Notes under the pieces: model-generated
Seen by the model: the letters and a program-made list of their open reading frames with translations, nothing else
What the model was told of the DNA's origin: nothing
The model's database searches: none
Assembly: GCF_000687475.1 (NCBI RefSeq)
Contig: NC_057318.1
Span: 3,968,001-4,032,000, forward strand
From: Ustilaginoidea virens
Taxonomy: Eukaryota; Ascomycota; Sordariomycetes; Hypocreales; Clavicipitaceae
Direction: 5' to 3'
Length of the DNA: 64,000 nucleotides
In this document: one piece after another, positions 1-9,622 of the stretch
Numbering within the stretch: position 1 is the first letter of the stretch
How the letters are laid out: the number at the start of each line of letters is the position of its first letter
Position numbers and translations under genes: made by a program

Positions 1-1
1 G

Positions 2-2743
2 GCGCAAGCCTCGGCAGCACCACCGCCGTCGTCGTCGGCGTCGCCGCCACCTGCCAAGCCGGTCGCCCCTGTCGCCGTCGCTGTCGCTGCTGCCGCGGCC
101 GCGGGACTGGCGTCACCAGCCCTCCAACACCCCGGACATCCAGCCTTTGCAAACGACCCACGGCCGGACCCGAATGGACAGCCGCTGCAGTCCCCCAGCC
201 CTTCCACCATCTCGCTGCAGACTCAGACGGCCACGCCCGCTTCTCCTCCTCCTTTGCCGGAGGGATGGATCGCTCATCTCGACCAGAACTCCGGCCAGTA
301 CTACTATATCCATCTTGCGACCCAGGCAACGCAATGGGAGTTCCCCAAGGGCCCCAACCCTATTCAGCACGAGCAGACGCCATTGTCGCCTACTGCTTCG
401 ACGTACGGAAACCCCTTGACCTCTCCTCTTTTCGGCAAGCAGGCCATGGGGTCGCCTCTATTCGCCCCCCACACACCAGGGTATGCCGAGAGCATCATGA
501 GCGTCGCCTCTCACGCGCCCACGGCGGCTGGGTTTTCCGGGCCGCCCCCTGGCTCAGGCGTGGACATGTACAGGATCCATCCCACCAACGGGGTGTATTT
601 CGGCCCATACCTGCGCTATGTCAACATGGACGTGGAGAATGGCGTGTGGCTGGGCAGCATCCTCCTCGTGACGGACGCGCCTCAGCCTCCGACGATCCAC
701 GTGCATCTCAGCGTCGACCTCTCTCCGAACCCGAAGCAGCTCCAGCCTCGGCCCATCTGCACGCACCAGCGGTGGACCTTTTACAGGTACGATCTGGAGC
801 TGCCGATGAGCGAGTGCGGGACGGAGAGATGGACGTACGCGGTCACGTCCCACCTTGGCTGCACCCGGTACGAGTTTGTAGTTGCAGGTCGGTATGAAAC
901 CGGATGGCGGTTCATCGCGCACTCGGGCAACGACTTTGCGGCCGGGACGTCGCAGAACGAGAGAGCCCGCCTCGGCGGCGTGGGCTTCATGTGGAAGGAC
1001 GTCCTGCAGAAGAATGTGGACTGCGGCGGGTTCCACGTCCAGCTTGGGCTGGGCGATCAGATCTACGGCGATAGGCTTTGGAGAGAGGTCCCGCTGCTCA
1101 AGCAATGGCTGGCGATGAGCGGCAGGGAGAACAAGAAGAACGTGCAGTGGACGGCCCGCCACGAAGAGGACGTATCGCATGCCTACTTTCACTTCTACAC
1201 GAGCCACTTTGATCAGCCCTTTTTGAGAGAAGCCTTTGCGCAAATCCCCCACGTATTGCAGATGAACGACCACGACATGTATGTGTAAAAAAAAAAAGCA
1301 TGAAAATTCCCCCGGCCCCTTTTCGCGCTCCCCCCCCCCCCCCCCCCCCACCCAACCTTTTGCTCGGTATGAGATTTCTTTCGGCAGACTAATGATTATT
1401 CTTCTTGTTCCAGCTTTGACGGATATGGGTCTTACCCAGAGTACATGCAGTCCTCGGCGATATTCAAAAACATCGGCCGCATCGCGACCGACATGTACCT
1501 CCTGTTCCAGCACCACACGACGGCGGAAATCATGCGGCACGTCCGGACCGACCACGACGTCTTCACCATCACCGGGACAGGGTGGCACTTTGTCAAGTAC
1601 CTCGGCCCCGCCGTCGCCGTCGTCGGGCCGGACTGCCGGTCCGAGCGCACCCAGGCCCGCGTCATGGCCGGCCAGACGTACCAGGGCATCTTTCCCAAGG
1701 TGGCCACGCTGCCCCCGAGCGTCCAGCACGTCGTGTGGATGCTGTCGGTGCCGCTCGTGTACCCCCGGCTGGACGCGGTGGAGAGCCTGGCCAACACCGT
1801 CGCGGCCGGCAAGAAGGCCGTCAACACGACGTACAACATCCTCGGCAAGGTGACGAGCTCGGTGGCCGGCGTCGTCGGGGGCAAGGAGGCCGTCGCCATG
1901 GGCTTCTCGCAGGTCAAGAAGGCCGTCGGCAAGGGGGGCCTGATGGGCAACGTGCTCAACCACTTTGGCGAGCTGGACATCCAGGAGGTGCTCAAGGACA
2001 TGTGGACCCACGAGACCAAGGACCTGGAGCGGACGTACCTGATCCGCACGCTGCAGGGCATCGCGCAGCAAAAGGGCGTCCGGATGACCTTTTTATCAGG
2101 CGGTGAGCTTTCTCCCCCAGTGGTTTATTTTTAATTTACTTTTATTTTATCCCCCCCCCCTCCCCCCCTTTGTCTCTCTTCGACGTTCGTTTTTTTTTTT
2201 TTATATTATTTCTTCAGTTCTTTTTTTTCCATTTGCGTCGGCGGCTGATCGGGCGCAGATGTCGCGGCCTCGGGCGCCGGCCTGCTCCACGACCCGACGC
2301 ACCCCAACGACCACAAGACCATGTACCAGATCATCTCGTCGCCCATCGTCAGCGCCCCGCAGGGCGGCTACCTGCTCAAGATGCTGCACAACCAGAAGAC
2401 GCTGTACGTGCCCCGCAACGGCCACAAGTCGACCCACGAGGTGTCCGACACCAAGGAGGACATGATGGAGATATTCCACACCGACGCCAGCGGAGCCGGC
2501 CGCGAGATGAAGAAGCTCATGGGCCGCAGGAACTACGTCGCCCTTGTGGCGTTTGACCAGGAGGCGGCGGCGGCGGCGAGCCAAGGACCGTTCAGCCCGA
2601 ATCCCAGCATCGGCAGCGGCAGTCAGCACGGGCTGGCGAAGCTCAGCCTGGCGGTGGACTTTGTCGTGCAGGGAGACGGGGCCTACACGGCTACGACCAA
2701 GTACGGGCCCGTCATCATTCCGCATCTCGAGTATGGGAGGTAG
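2..2743 (+). CDS. WW domain plus PhoD-like metallophosphatase, 5' truncated
   Basis: Exons <2..1278, 1414..2102 and 2259..2743 (GT-AG introns) give 816 visible residues; the frame is open to the window edge, so the start lies upstream. The visible N-terminus is Ala/Pro-rich and disordered. A WW domain lies at about residues 85-118 (LPEGWIAHLDQ...TQWEFP). The rest matches the fungal PhoD-like phosphatase family: GDQIYGD at 351-357, NDHDIFDGYGSYPEYMQ from 422, and a late LSGD motif ending at residue 656. In PhoD families these Asp/His clusters bind metal for phosphodiester or phosphomonoester hydrolysis. Here the last motif reads GDVAASG where many relatives have GDVH, so a metal ligand may be absent. 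The WW domain suggests binding to proline-rich partners. It converges on the phosphomannomutase gene. Family assignment is firm; substrate and catalytic competence are unknown. Confidence 0.87.
1279..1413 (+). other. Intron 1 of the PhoD-like gene, with a C20 run
   Basis: GT at 1279 and AG at 1412-1413 join MNDHD-I to FDGYGSYPEY in the conserved metal-binding block. The intron carries 20 consecutive C at 1330-1349. The second intron of the same gene (2103-2258) has C- and T-rich runs at 2151-2220. Confidence 0.85.
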
Positions 2744-3259
2744 GCGGGAAGCGGGAAGCGGGAGGCAGTCAGATGGGCTGGGGTGATGCGATCGCGCGGG
2801 TTGGCTGGTGCAGAGCTGAGGAGCACAAGTCGACGATGGGCATGGCCAAGTCGTGGATTTTGGATATACCTGTCATGAATCATTTATCCCTTTTGCTACT
2901 ATTCTCCTCTTCTAGATATACTCTTTGCCAGTAACTGCATGTTTACCCTGTAACAGCGTCGCATGGTATGGGTCAAGGCCATTGCCATTCACACCTCCAG
3001 ACTGGATTATCAGAGCTTGCAAATTACTCAAACCAAAAAATGTACATAGGGGAGAAATGAAGCAGCAAAAAATCTTTGCAGGCAAGTGCAACGAGTTTCT
3101 AAACTTTTTTCTTCTTTATCCTGGATTTCGCACTCCTCTCTTCCCTCTGAAATTTTCTTCTTTTTCCCCTCACGCCTCCGACCGGACCCGCTCAGTGACG
3201 AATCTCGTGCGCCATGGTGGTCCCTCTCGGATGCTGGCGACGGCCACTCCCGGCTGCGG
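2744..3259. other. Short convergent spacer
   Basis: This is the 3' side of both the PhoD-like gene (+) and the phosphomannomutase gene (-). I see no credible coding frame or repeat; it presumably holds both 3' UTRs. Confidence 0.6.
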
Positions 3260-4334
3260 CTACAGGTCAAAGAGCTCCTTGAGGATGCGCATCGTGTCAT
3301 CGGGAGACTTGACGGCGTGTCCAATGGTGCGAGGGTCGCTGTAGATTTCCCAGTCGTTGCCGCCTTCAAAGGCCTTGTCGCCAAAGAAGTGGATCTTGGT
3401 GTAGGCAACGCCGCCCGGCTTCTGGGCCTCTTGCTCGAGGTGCCTGAGGCAGTAGGTCTTGTCCCAGCCCCTGGGGAAGACGTCGAAGGAGATTTGGCCG
3501 CCGATGGAGTACCTGCGGGGGAGGGTGTTTTCCCTAATTTAGCACAGGCAGGCACGGGCGCACGCTCGGCAACGGCAACGACGCAACTTTTGGGCAAACC
3601 TACGTCAGATCAAGGTCGGGGAAGCGCTCCCTGAGGGCCGCCACAAACTTTTTCCTCACGCCGGCCCCGCGGTCAAACTGCTCAAAGTCGTTCCTCTCCT
3701 GGACGCTGGCGTTCCTGCCCACGGGGCTCACGTTGATCATGCCGTTGCGGAACTCGACAAAGGTGCCCCGCTTGACGGGCACGTCCAGGTCGGCCACGTA
3801 GTGCAGGATGAAGCTGACGAGCTGCTTGTACTTGTCCTCGCCGATCCAGCGGATGAAGCTGTTGGACGGGAGCTCCTGGCCGAGCTTGTAGGCGGTGAGG
3901 CCGTTTTCAGCGAAGCAGTAGTCGAAGAGAGTGGTAACGGGGACGCCGGCCGGCTGGCCAATCTGCTCCTGCTGCTTGGCGAGGTCGGAGCCGCCGACGT
4001 AGCCGACGGCGCACTTTTGGCGGAGGGCCGCGAGGGTGGCGAGGATCTCGGGGGAGGCGCCCTGCAGGTGGTTCAGCAGCGGTCTTGGCTTTTTCTTCTC
4101 TTTCCTTTCCTTTCTCTCTCTCTTTCTCTCTCTCTATTTTTATTTTTTATTTTCTTTGGGAAAGGGGGAGGGGCTGATGTGAGAGTTGGGAGCTGGCCAG
4201 CGGAACAAGACCAGCGGGAGTCGGTGACTTACCAGACGGGCAGGGGTTAGGGTGCCGTCCACGTCAAACAGGCAGATGGTGTCCTTGAGGGGGCGTTCCT
4301 CGAGAGGGGCAAAGGCTGGCTGGGCAGTGTCCAT
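3260..4334 (-). CDS. SEC53: Phosphomannomutase
   Basis: Exons (complement) 4233..4334, 3604..4061 and 3260..3512 encode 270 residues, the usual family length. The enzyme interconverts mannose-6-phosphate and mannose-1-phosphate in the cytosol, feeding GDP-mannose for N-glycosylation, O-mannosylation, GPI anchors and cell-wall mannan. It is a HAD-superfamily protein: [11 protein letters not shown] at 23-33 supplies the nucleophile Asp24 and the acid/base Asp26. [27 protein letters not shown] and [17 protein letters not shown] are family signatures in order. Intron 1 ends with a CTGAAC branch point followed by CTGCAG; intron 2 splits the Thr codon before [13 protein letters not shown]. The start is the first ATG, 22 codons before the catalytic block. 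The symbol follows the yeast orthologue. Confidence 0.95.
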
Positions 4335-5114
4335 TGGTGGCGGGAAGCGCTGGGAAACGAGGAGACGGCTTCTTGTTTGGCAATGTTGCGAGGTTGGATG
4401 GAGGGAAGGGGATCGCGGGGACGTGGTATGGGGTCCGGAGCTGGGAAGGAGGGGGAGGGGCAGACGGAAGCTGCGAAGAGCGGTTGGTGCAGGTGCAGGC
4501 AGGTGCGGGCAGGTGCAGGCAGGTGCGGGCAGGTGCAGGCAGTGACTGTCGAGTACCTGGCCCAGCTACGGCGTCGGCGTCGAAGCTGCCGGTACATACC
4601 TATGTACCGCATACCGAACCCCCTCATGTGCCTCGTAGCCCTGTGGCCCTGTGGTCCTGCGTCCCTGTGCCGCTGCGCCGCAGAGGATGGGAGGCCATTG
4701 AACTTGTGGGGCCGAAGCTCCCCTCAGGCCGGATTTTGCGGACGGCGCCGCCTCGTGCGCCGCGGATTGGCAGCATCGGTCCCAGTCCCACTAGCACACC
4801 TGATACGGACGGAGTACATTCACCATGTAAGGAGGTAGGTACCTAGGTACCTATGCAGCCGCTCCGTGTGTCTGTCCATCATCGGCCGCGCCTCGGCCAG
4901 GGAACCCATCTTTTATTCCGCTGCGCCGACTACCTTTTGCACCACACGATACAAAAACGGGAAACAAGCCTGACAGGACAAAGACAAGAGGGAAAAAGGT
5001 GAAAAGGTGGAAAGGTGGACAAAAAAAAAAAAAAAAAAAAAAAACCTAAATAAGAAAGAAAGAAGCAGATGCATCCCAACTTCCTCAGGCACTCGGACCG
5101 ACCCCCGTCGCGCT
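4335..5114. other. Promoter-side spacer of phosphomannomutase
   Basis: This lies upstream of the phosphomannomutase start and downstream of the exchanger gene, both on the minus strand. It holds a 10-bp minisatellite (4491-4540), the palindrome AGGTACCTAGGTACCT (4837-4852) and an A-run around 5020-5044. No coding frame is convincing. Confidence 0.6.
4491..4540. repeat. 10-bp minisatellite, alternating variants
   Basis: Five head-to-tail copies of AGGTGCRGGC, with A and G alternating at the seventh base, so the higher-order unit is 20 bp. It sits about 160 bp upstream of the phosphomannomutase start codon. Confidence 0.9.
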
Positions 5115-8100
5115 TCATGATTCCTTCCACACGCCCGTCACCTCCACGACGACGTTTGCAACCGTGCTCGCCGTCCACAGCGCAATCAGGCCCCATCCAA
5201 TCTTCCGGCTGAGGATCCACTTGTTCAGCGGCACGGCAACCAGCAGCATGGTGAGCATGATGAGCAGAGTGACCGCCGAGATCATGAGCGTGGGCCCGAC
5301 CTCTACGCTGTACGGTCCGTATTCGATCGGCCGGGTTGGGTGCTTTGCGTGCTTCTTGTTCGCCTTTTGCACCATCATGAGGACGCCGCCGATGCCTATC
5401 CCCAGCAGTATGTTTAGCATTGGGCCGCCAAAACATGCCGATCTAAGAGGGGGAAAAGGGAAAAGGAAAGAAAAAAAGAAAAAAAGAAAAGTCAGCACGC
5501 TGGCACCGTCAAGTTGGAACCCACACAACGGACAAGGTTGAGCACTCACAAAGCCATGACGGGATAGCCCAGTCGTGCCACCGTTATGTCGGCCACAAGA
5601 TCGCCCACACTGTTTCCCGCCGCGAATATGGTCAAGCCTAGCAGAGCCTCTGAAATGTTCAGGATGACGCCAAACGTCTTCAGCACCCCCACCACCTCGC
5701 CGGCAATGGTGGAGATCCAGGCGATGCTGATGACGAAACCCAGAAAGCAGAGCAAGAAATGGTACCGGGGCCGCTTGTGCTCCGACGTGAAGACGAAGAG
5801 AAAGGCCAGCAGAACCAGAGACAAGACAAGCGTGTACAGCGTCATCTTGAGCAACGTCCTGCCTGGGCTCGAGAGCTCCTCCCGCATGTTTGCCCAGAGT
5901 ATCATCATGGCGAACAGAGGGCCGGTGAAGAGCTGCAGACACGCGAGCCAGCGGTTCCAGCTTGGTCGCTCTTCGTCTTCGTGGCTGGTAGATGCCATGA
6001 CGGACAGTGCTTTCGCCAAGGATGGCTCATCTGCCCCGGCCCCGGCCCCGGCCCCTTGCGGTTCGACAGCGGTATCCTCGGTTTCAAGACAAACTATGGG
6101 TTGCGACGAGCATGGTTGAGCGGAAACCACGCTGGCCCTGCGTGAATGCCGTCTGTAGCGCTCCCACTCCCCTTCTGCTTCCGCTTCGTGCGCCCCGACC
6201 GAGATGGCGGGAGCGACGTGTCTCGAGTCCCCGCAGCCGCCGCCAGCATGCAATGTGGAAAAGCCATCGTCGGAATCTTCGCTGGTGTCGGATTCCACGA
6301 CTGGGAGTGTGGCGACGAGCAAGAATATGCTGGGAACCGATATGGCGCTCAGGAACTTGTCCCAGATAGACTTGTCCCTCCATCCCTGCAGGGTAGGAAA
6401 GAGCGTCGCCCAGACAACATGCGGCGGCGGAAGGACTGCATAGGGCCACCAACGTACTGGCCTCCGAGCTGCCGTCCCCGGAGCCTGCACGTCAGGGAAG
6501 CTGTTGTCGCGTCGACAAACTCCAGCTGGGGGGAACAGAAGGTCGGCGGCTCGCTCCAAGGTCACGTTTGGCGTCATGGCAACGTTGGGCGACTCGGCGC
6601 AATGCGGAAAAGGTGAGTTTGTCGACGACGCGTCGCTTTGGCTGCTGCGGCGGCTGGGTATGAGCAGCTTGATAGGTCCGGCAGTGTCGCCACGCCTCTG
6701 CTCAGCATGGCTTGTTTTCCCACCGCCGCTCGTGCCAGGAGGGCCCAAAGGAGGGGGAGCAAGATTGCCTCCGACTGTGAACGGTGGAGATGGTATGGTG
6801 CTTCGTGTCGATGGAGTTGGTCCGGGCACCGCCAGGCTTGTGTTGGAGAACAGCGAGTTCGAGTCGGCCAGACCATCCTCGTCCATCAGGTCAGGCAGTG
6901 GAGCCGGTGCCGTCGGCGGCATCCCTGCGCACGAATATGCTCGATCTCGGGCAGCAGCTCCTCCTGGGATCGACAGTGTTTCCCAACGCTCTCCCTCGGA
7001 AACCTCGCTTGTTGTGCCTCTCCGAGGCCGACCAGATATCTGGTGATCCGAGTAGCTCCTCCCCGGTATGCGTGAAAGCTGCAGAGTGCTCTCGCGCTGC
7101 AGTTGGCTCAGAGCGGATCGGAACTCGACGGCGCCGACCAAGCTTGGTCGGATGGGGGGCAAAGCGTAGGATTTGCGTCTGGCTGGACGTAAGACACGCA
7201 TGCTTCGAGATACCTCGGCAGCCACCAGACGGTCATGCTCGTCATCGCTTCCATCTGCCGTCGACCTCGCATTCTCAATGTCTCCGTCCTGCGTGGCAGA
7301 GCCAGTCCCGGGCCCTCTTTCCGGGGTCAACGTGTCGTGGATAGGGATAGGACTTCTCCGAGAGTCGTGCAAGGAGCCGTCCTGCGCAGCTTCTGGTTCG
7401 TCGCGATAGGGCTCCCCCGCCAGTTCATCGTCAGCGGGCCCAGCCATGCCGTAATAGTGGCTACGCGCCTCGCCCTCGCGTCGCAGGAGCCGTCTCCTCC
7501 TGGTCGAGTACCAATGGCATCCGACCACAGTCACGACGTACAGGATGTAGTATCCAACCATGGCCCAGCATTCCCAAAACCGTAATTGGCCGTCGGCCAG
7601 GAAGGACATGGAAAAAGCGACTGCCACGATGAAGAAGATGATGTCTCGGGCATACGTCTTCTTGTCAACCCGAAACTCGCGCACAAGCGCCATGGAACCT
7701 GCCACGACGCCGGTGATGAAGCAGGCAGCTCCGATGAGCTCGCCAACGGCCATGCTAGGGCTGTTGGAGCTCATGGCAGCCAAGGTGCTGAAGACGTCGG
7801 GCGATCCGTTCCCAAAGGCGAGGAAGGTCACGCCAGCCAGGCTTTCGCTCAGGCCGAGAATGGCGGCAATGGTGCTCAGGTTGACGCTGAAGAAGTCGCT
7901 GGCAGCAATGCCGATGGTGGTGAACAGGAGGCCCAGCCAGCCCGCAAGCAAGACGAAGGCCACGGGCCGGGCCTGGTCAGAGGAACAGTAGTACCACTCG
8001 AGATATGGCAGCAAGCCAGCATCGTCACCTTGGCAATACCTCCTCACAAAGGCACACTTGTCCAGCGCGGAGTGAACTTTGGAACACTCGAGCTGCTCAG

Positions 8101-8278
8101 CCCGTGCAAAAAGAGAGGGCCCTTGGCCGTCGCCAACCGGATGGCGCAAGTCTCCGATCCAAAGCTGAGACGGCAGGCGAAAAAAAGAGTACGCCGACAT
8201 CAGACCAACGAGACAGAAAGTGGCGACGAAGGGGTGGGAGCGCAGGGGGCGGCTCCCTCTGACGTTATCTGCAGGCAT
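5115..8278 (-). CDS. Sodium/calcium exchanger family membrane protein
   Basis: Exons (complement) 5550..8278 and 5115..5442 encode 1018 residues. Two Na_Ca_ex halves flank a long, Ser/Pro/Asp-rich loop of about 400 residues. The N-terminal half carries the alpha-repeat motif GNGSPD at 156-161. The C-terminal half carries GNSVGD near residue 886 and continues across the intron as MALSACFGGPMLNILLGIG, a conserved helix interrupted cleanly by GTGAGT...TTAG. The N-terminus has a hydrophobic segment at about 17-33, then a Cys-containing stretch before the first transport helices. Relatives of the NCKX/NCX type, including yeast YDL206W-like proteins, are predicted cation/Ca2+ exchangers, often of endomembranes; the ion and membrane are not shown here. 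It is divergent from condensin. Confidence 0.9.
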
Positions 8279-8596
8279 TCTGCTGGAGGGTTCCTATCGC
8301 AGAAGCCGCCGGGTGCCATGCGCATCGAAGCGTTATCTCATGCCGCTCGCCCCGGACTGCGAGGGAAAAAAGGAGGAAGACGTCGAGGCCCGGGGACGGA
8401 GAAGGGGAGCGAAGTATCGAGGAAGCTGGAAGAATCACGGCAAAGGAAGCACGGCAAAATGGCGGATTCGACCCAACTCGAGAGGTGAAGGCTGTGGAAC
8501 GGCGGGTCATGTCATGTCATGCGCAGCCAAACACTGAGTGGGTGATGGCGTAGGGCCCTGGGCTACTTTAGTGCTACTTGCATATGGGCTACCTAG

Positions 8597-8672
8597 GAGG
8601 TACCTAGGTAGGTACCTTACCTACCACCTTACCAAGGCAGGTACCTAGGTAGGTACCTTCACCTACCTAACT
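8597..8672. repeat. Cluster of AGGTACCTAGGTACC-like words
   Basis: Two near-identical blocks built from GGTACC and CCTAGG, both palindromic, lie about 43 bp apart. The same vocabulary recurs in other spacers of the window, for example at 4837, 20930-21020 and 41210. Confidence 0.8.
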
Positions 8673-8970
8673 GGGACTACTTTGCGCACAGACATGCTGC
8701 TACTACATGCTGCTGCTACATGCTGCTGCTGGTGGCGTCGGCGACCTTGTTAGGCCATCTCAGTAGGCGGCTGACCTCGGCAGGCAACCAACCAACTACC
8801 TAGGTATGTATAAGCACGATTGCTCATCATCATCATCATCATCATCACCTTGGTCTTTAAAAGTGTCTGGTCGCAGGCAGGCGGATCTTCAATGCACCGT
8901 CACGGACAAGCAGAGGCCACATATTGACTGTAACTAAATCCTGGCTCCGGCGCGCTGACGTACGAGATTG

Positions 8971-9006
8971 CCACAGCCACAGCCACAGCCACAGCCACAG
9001 CCACAG
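8971..9006. repeat. (CCACAG)6 hexanucleotide repeat
   Basis: Six perfect copies in the spacer upstream of the condensin gene. The reverse strand reads as Leu-Trp repeats in one frame, which I treat as non-coding. Confidence 0.9.
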
Positions 9007-9194
9007 CCGCCCAATGGCAATGTTGGTGCTACCTCTGCCAAACTTGATCAAGGCAGGCACGGGGCCGGGCACCTGCCACGTCTGTCATGGTTGTTGTCGT
9101 GGACCGCAACAGAAACCCTGCACGGTGCAACGTCATCGAGAGCCCCGCCAGACAACGCTGTGTAGGTACCCAACTCACACACATCTCAGACTAC

Positions 9195-9217
9195 GGAGTA
9201 CTGTTTTGAAGTACTCC
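9195..9217. repeat. Short inverted repeat with GGAGTACT arms
   Basis: GGAGTACT and AGTACTCC are separated by seven bases. The left arm overlaps a copy of the dispersed word TACGGAGTA (9192-9200). It lies about 400 bp upstream of the condensin start. Confidence 0.75.
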
Positions 9218-9622
9218 TTGAAGTGATGGTCTCGGCACGAGGTTCTTTTGATCCCGCATGCTTCCGCGGTAGGGATTTTAATTGCGATCCGACGAGGATA
9301 CCCGTATATATCCAGTGTCCGCGGATATCGACGACAGGTTTCATATTCCAGCCGCGCGCATCACGTGATGCAGCAACATCTGGTCGTTGCCCGGATCGAT
9401 CCACGTCCTCATACTGTAGCAAAAAAAAAGGCCCCACAGTAAGGGACACCGTGCACACTGTACGGAGTTGGGCCATGTACAAAGTACCAGCCAGATGCAT
9501 GCCCGTCGATCAGGCAGGCGTTTTGTTTACTGCGGGCGCTGGAAGTGGAAGCCTGCAATCAGGACGCGACGACATCAGACATTGATAAGCTCTGCATTTG
9601 ATCCCGCAACAACGACAAGGAA

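Larger units (their letters stand above)
8279..9622. other. Divergent spacer between exchanger and condensin genes
   Basis: This probably contains both promoters. It holds two near-copies of AGGTACCTAGGTAGGTACCTT (about 8598-8661), (CAT)7 at 8825-8845, six copies of CCACAG at 8971-9006 and an inverted repeat around the TACGGAGTA word at 9192. No supported gene. Confidence 0.6.

Noticed and set aside
554..2071. 505-codon minus-strand frame over the PhoD-like gene
   Set aside because: It is antisense to a gene with clear domains, crosses its intron, and its composition is that of a complementary-frame shadow in GC-rich DNA.
8857..9072. Leu-Trp repeat frame
   Set aside because: A translation of the (CCACAG)6 simple repeat.
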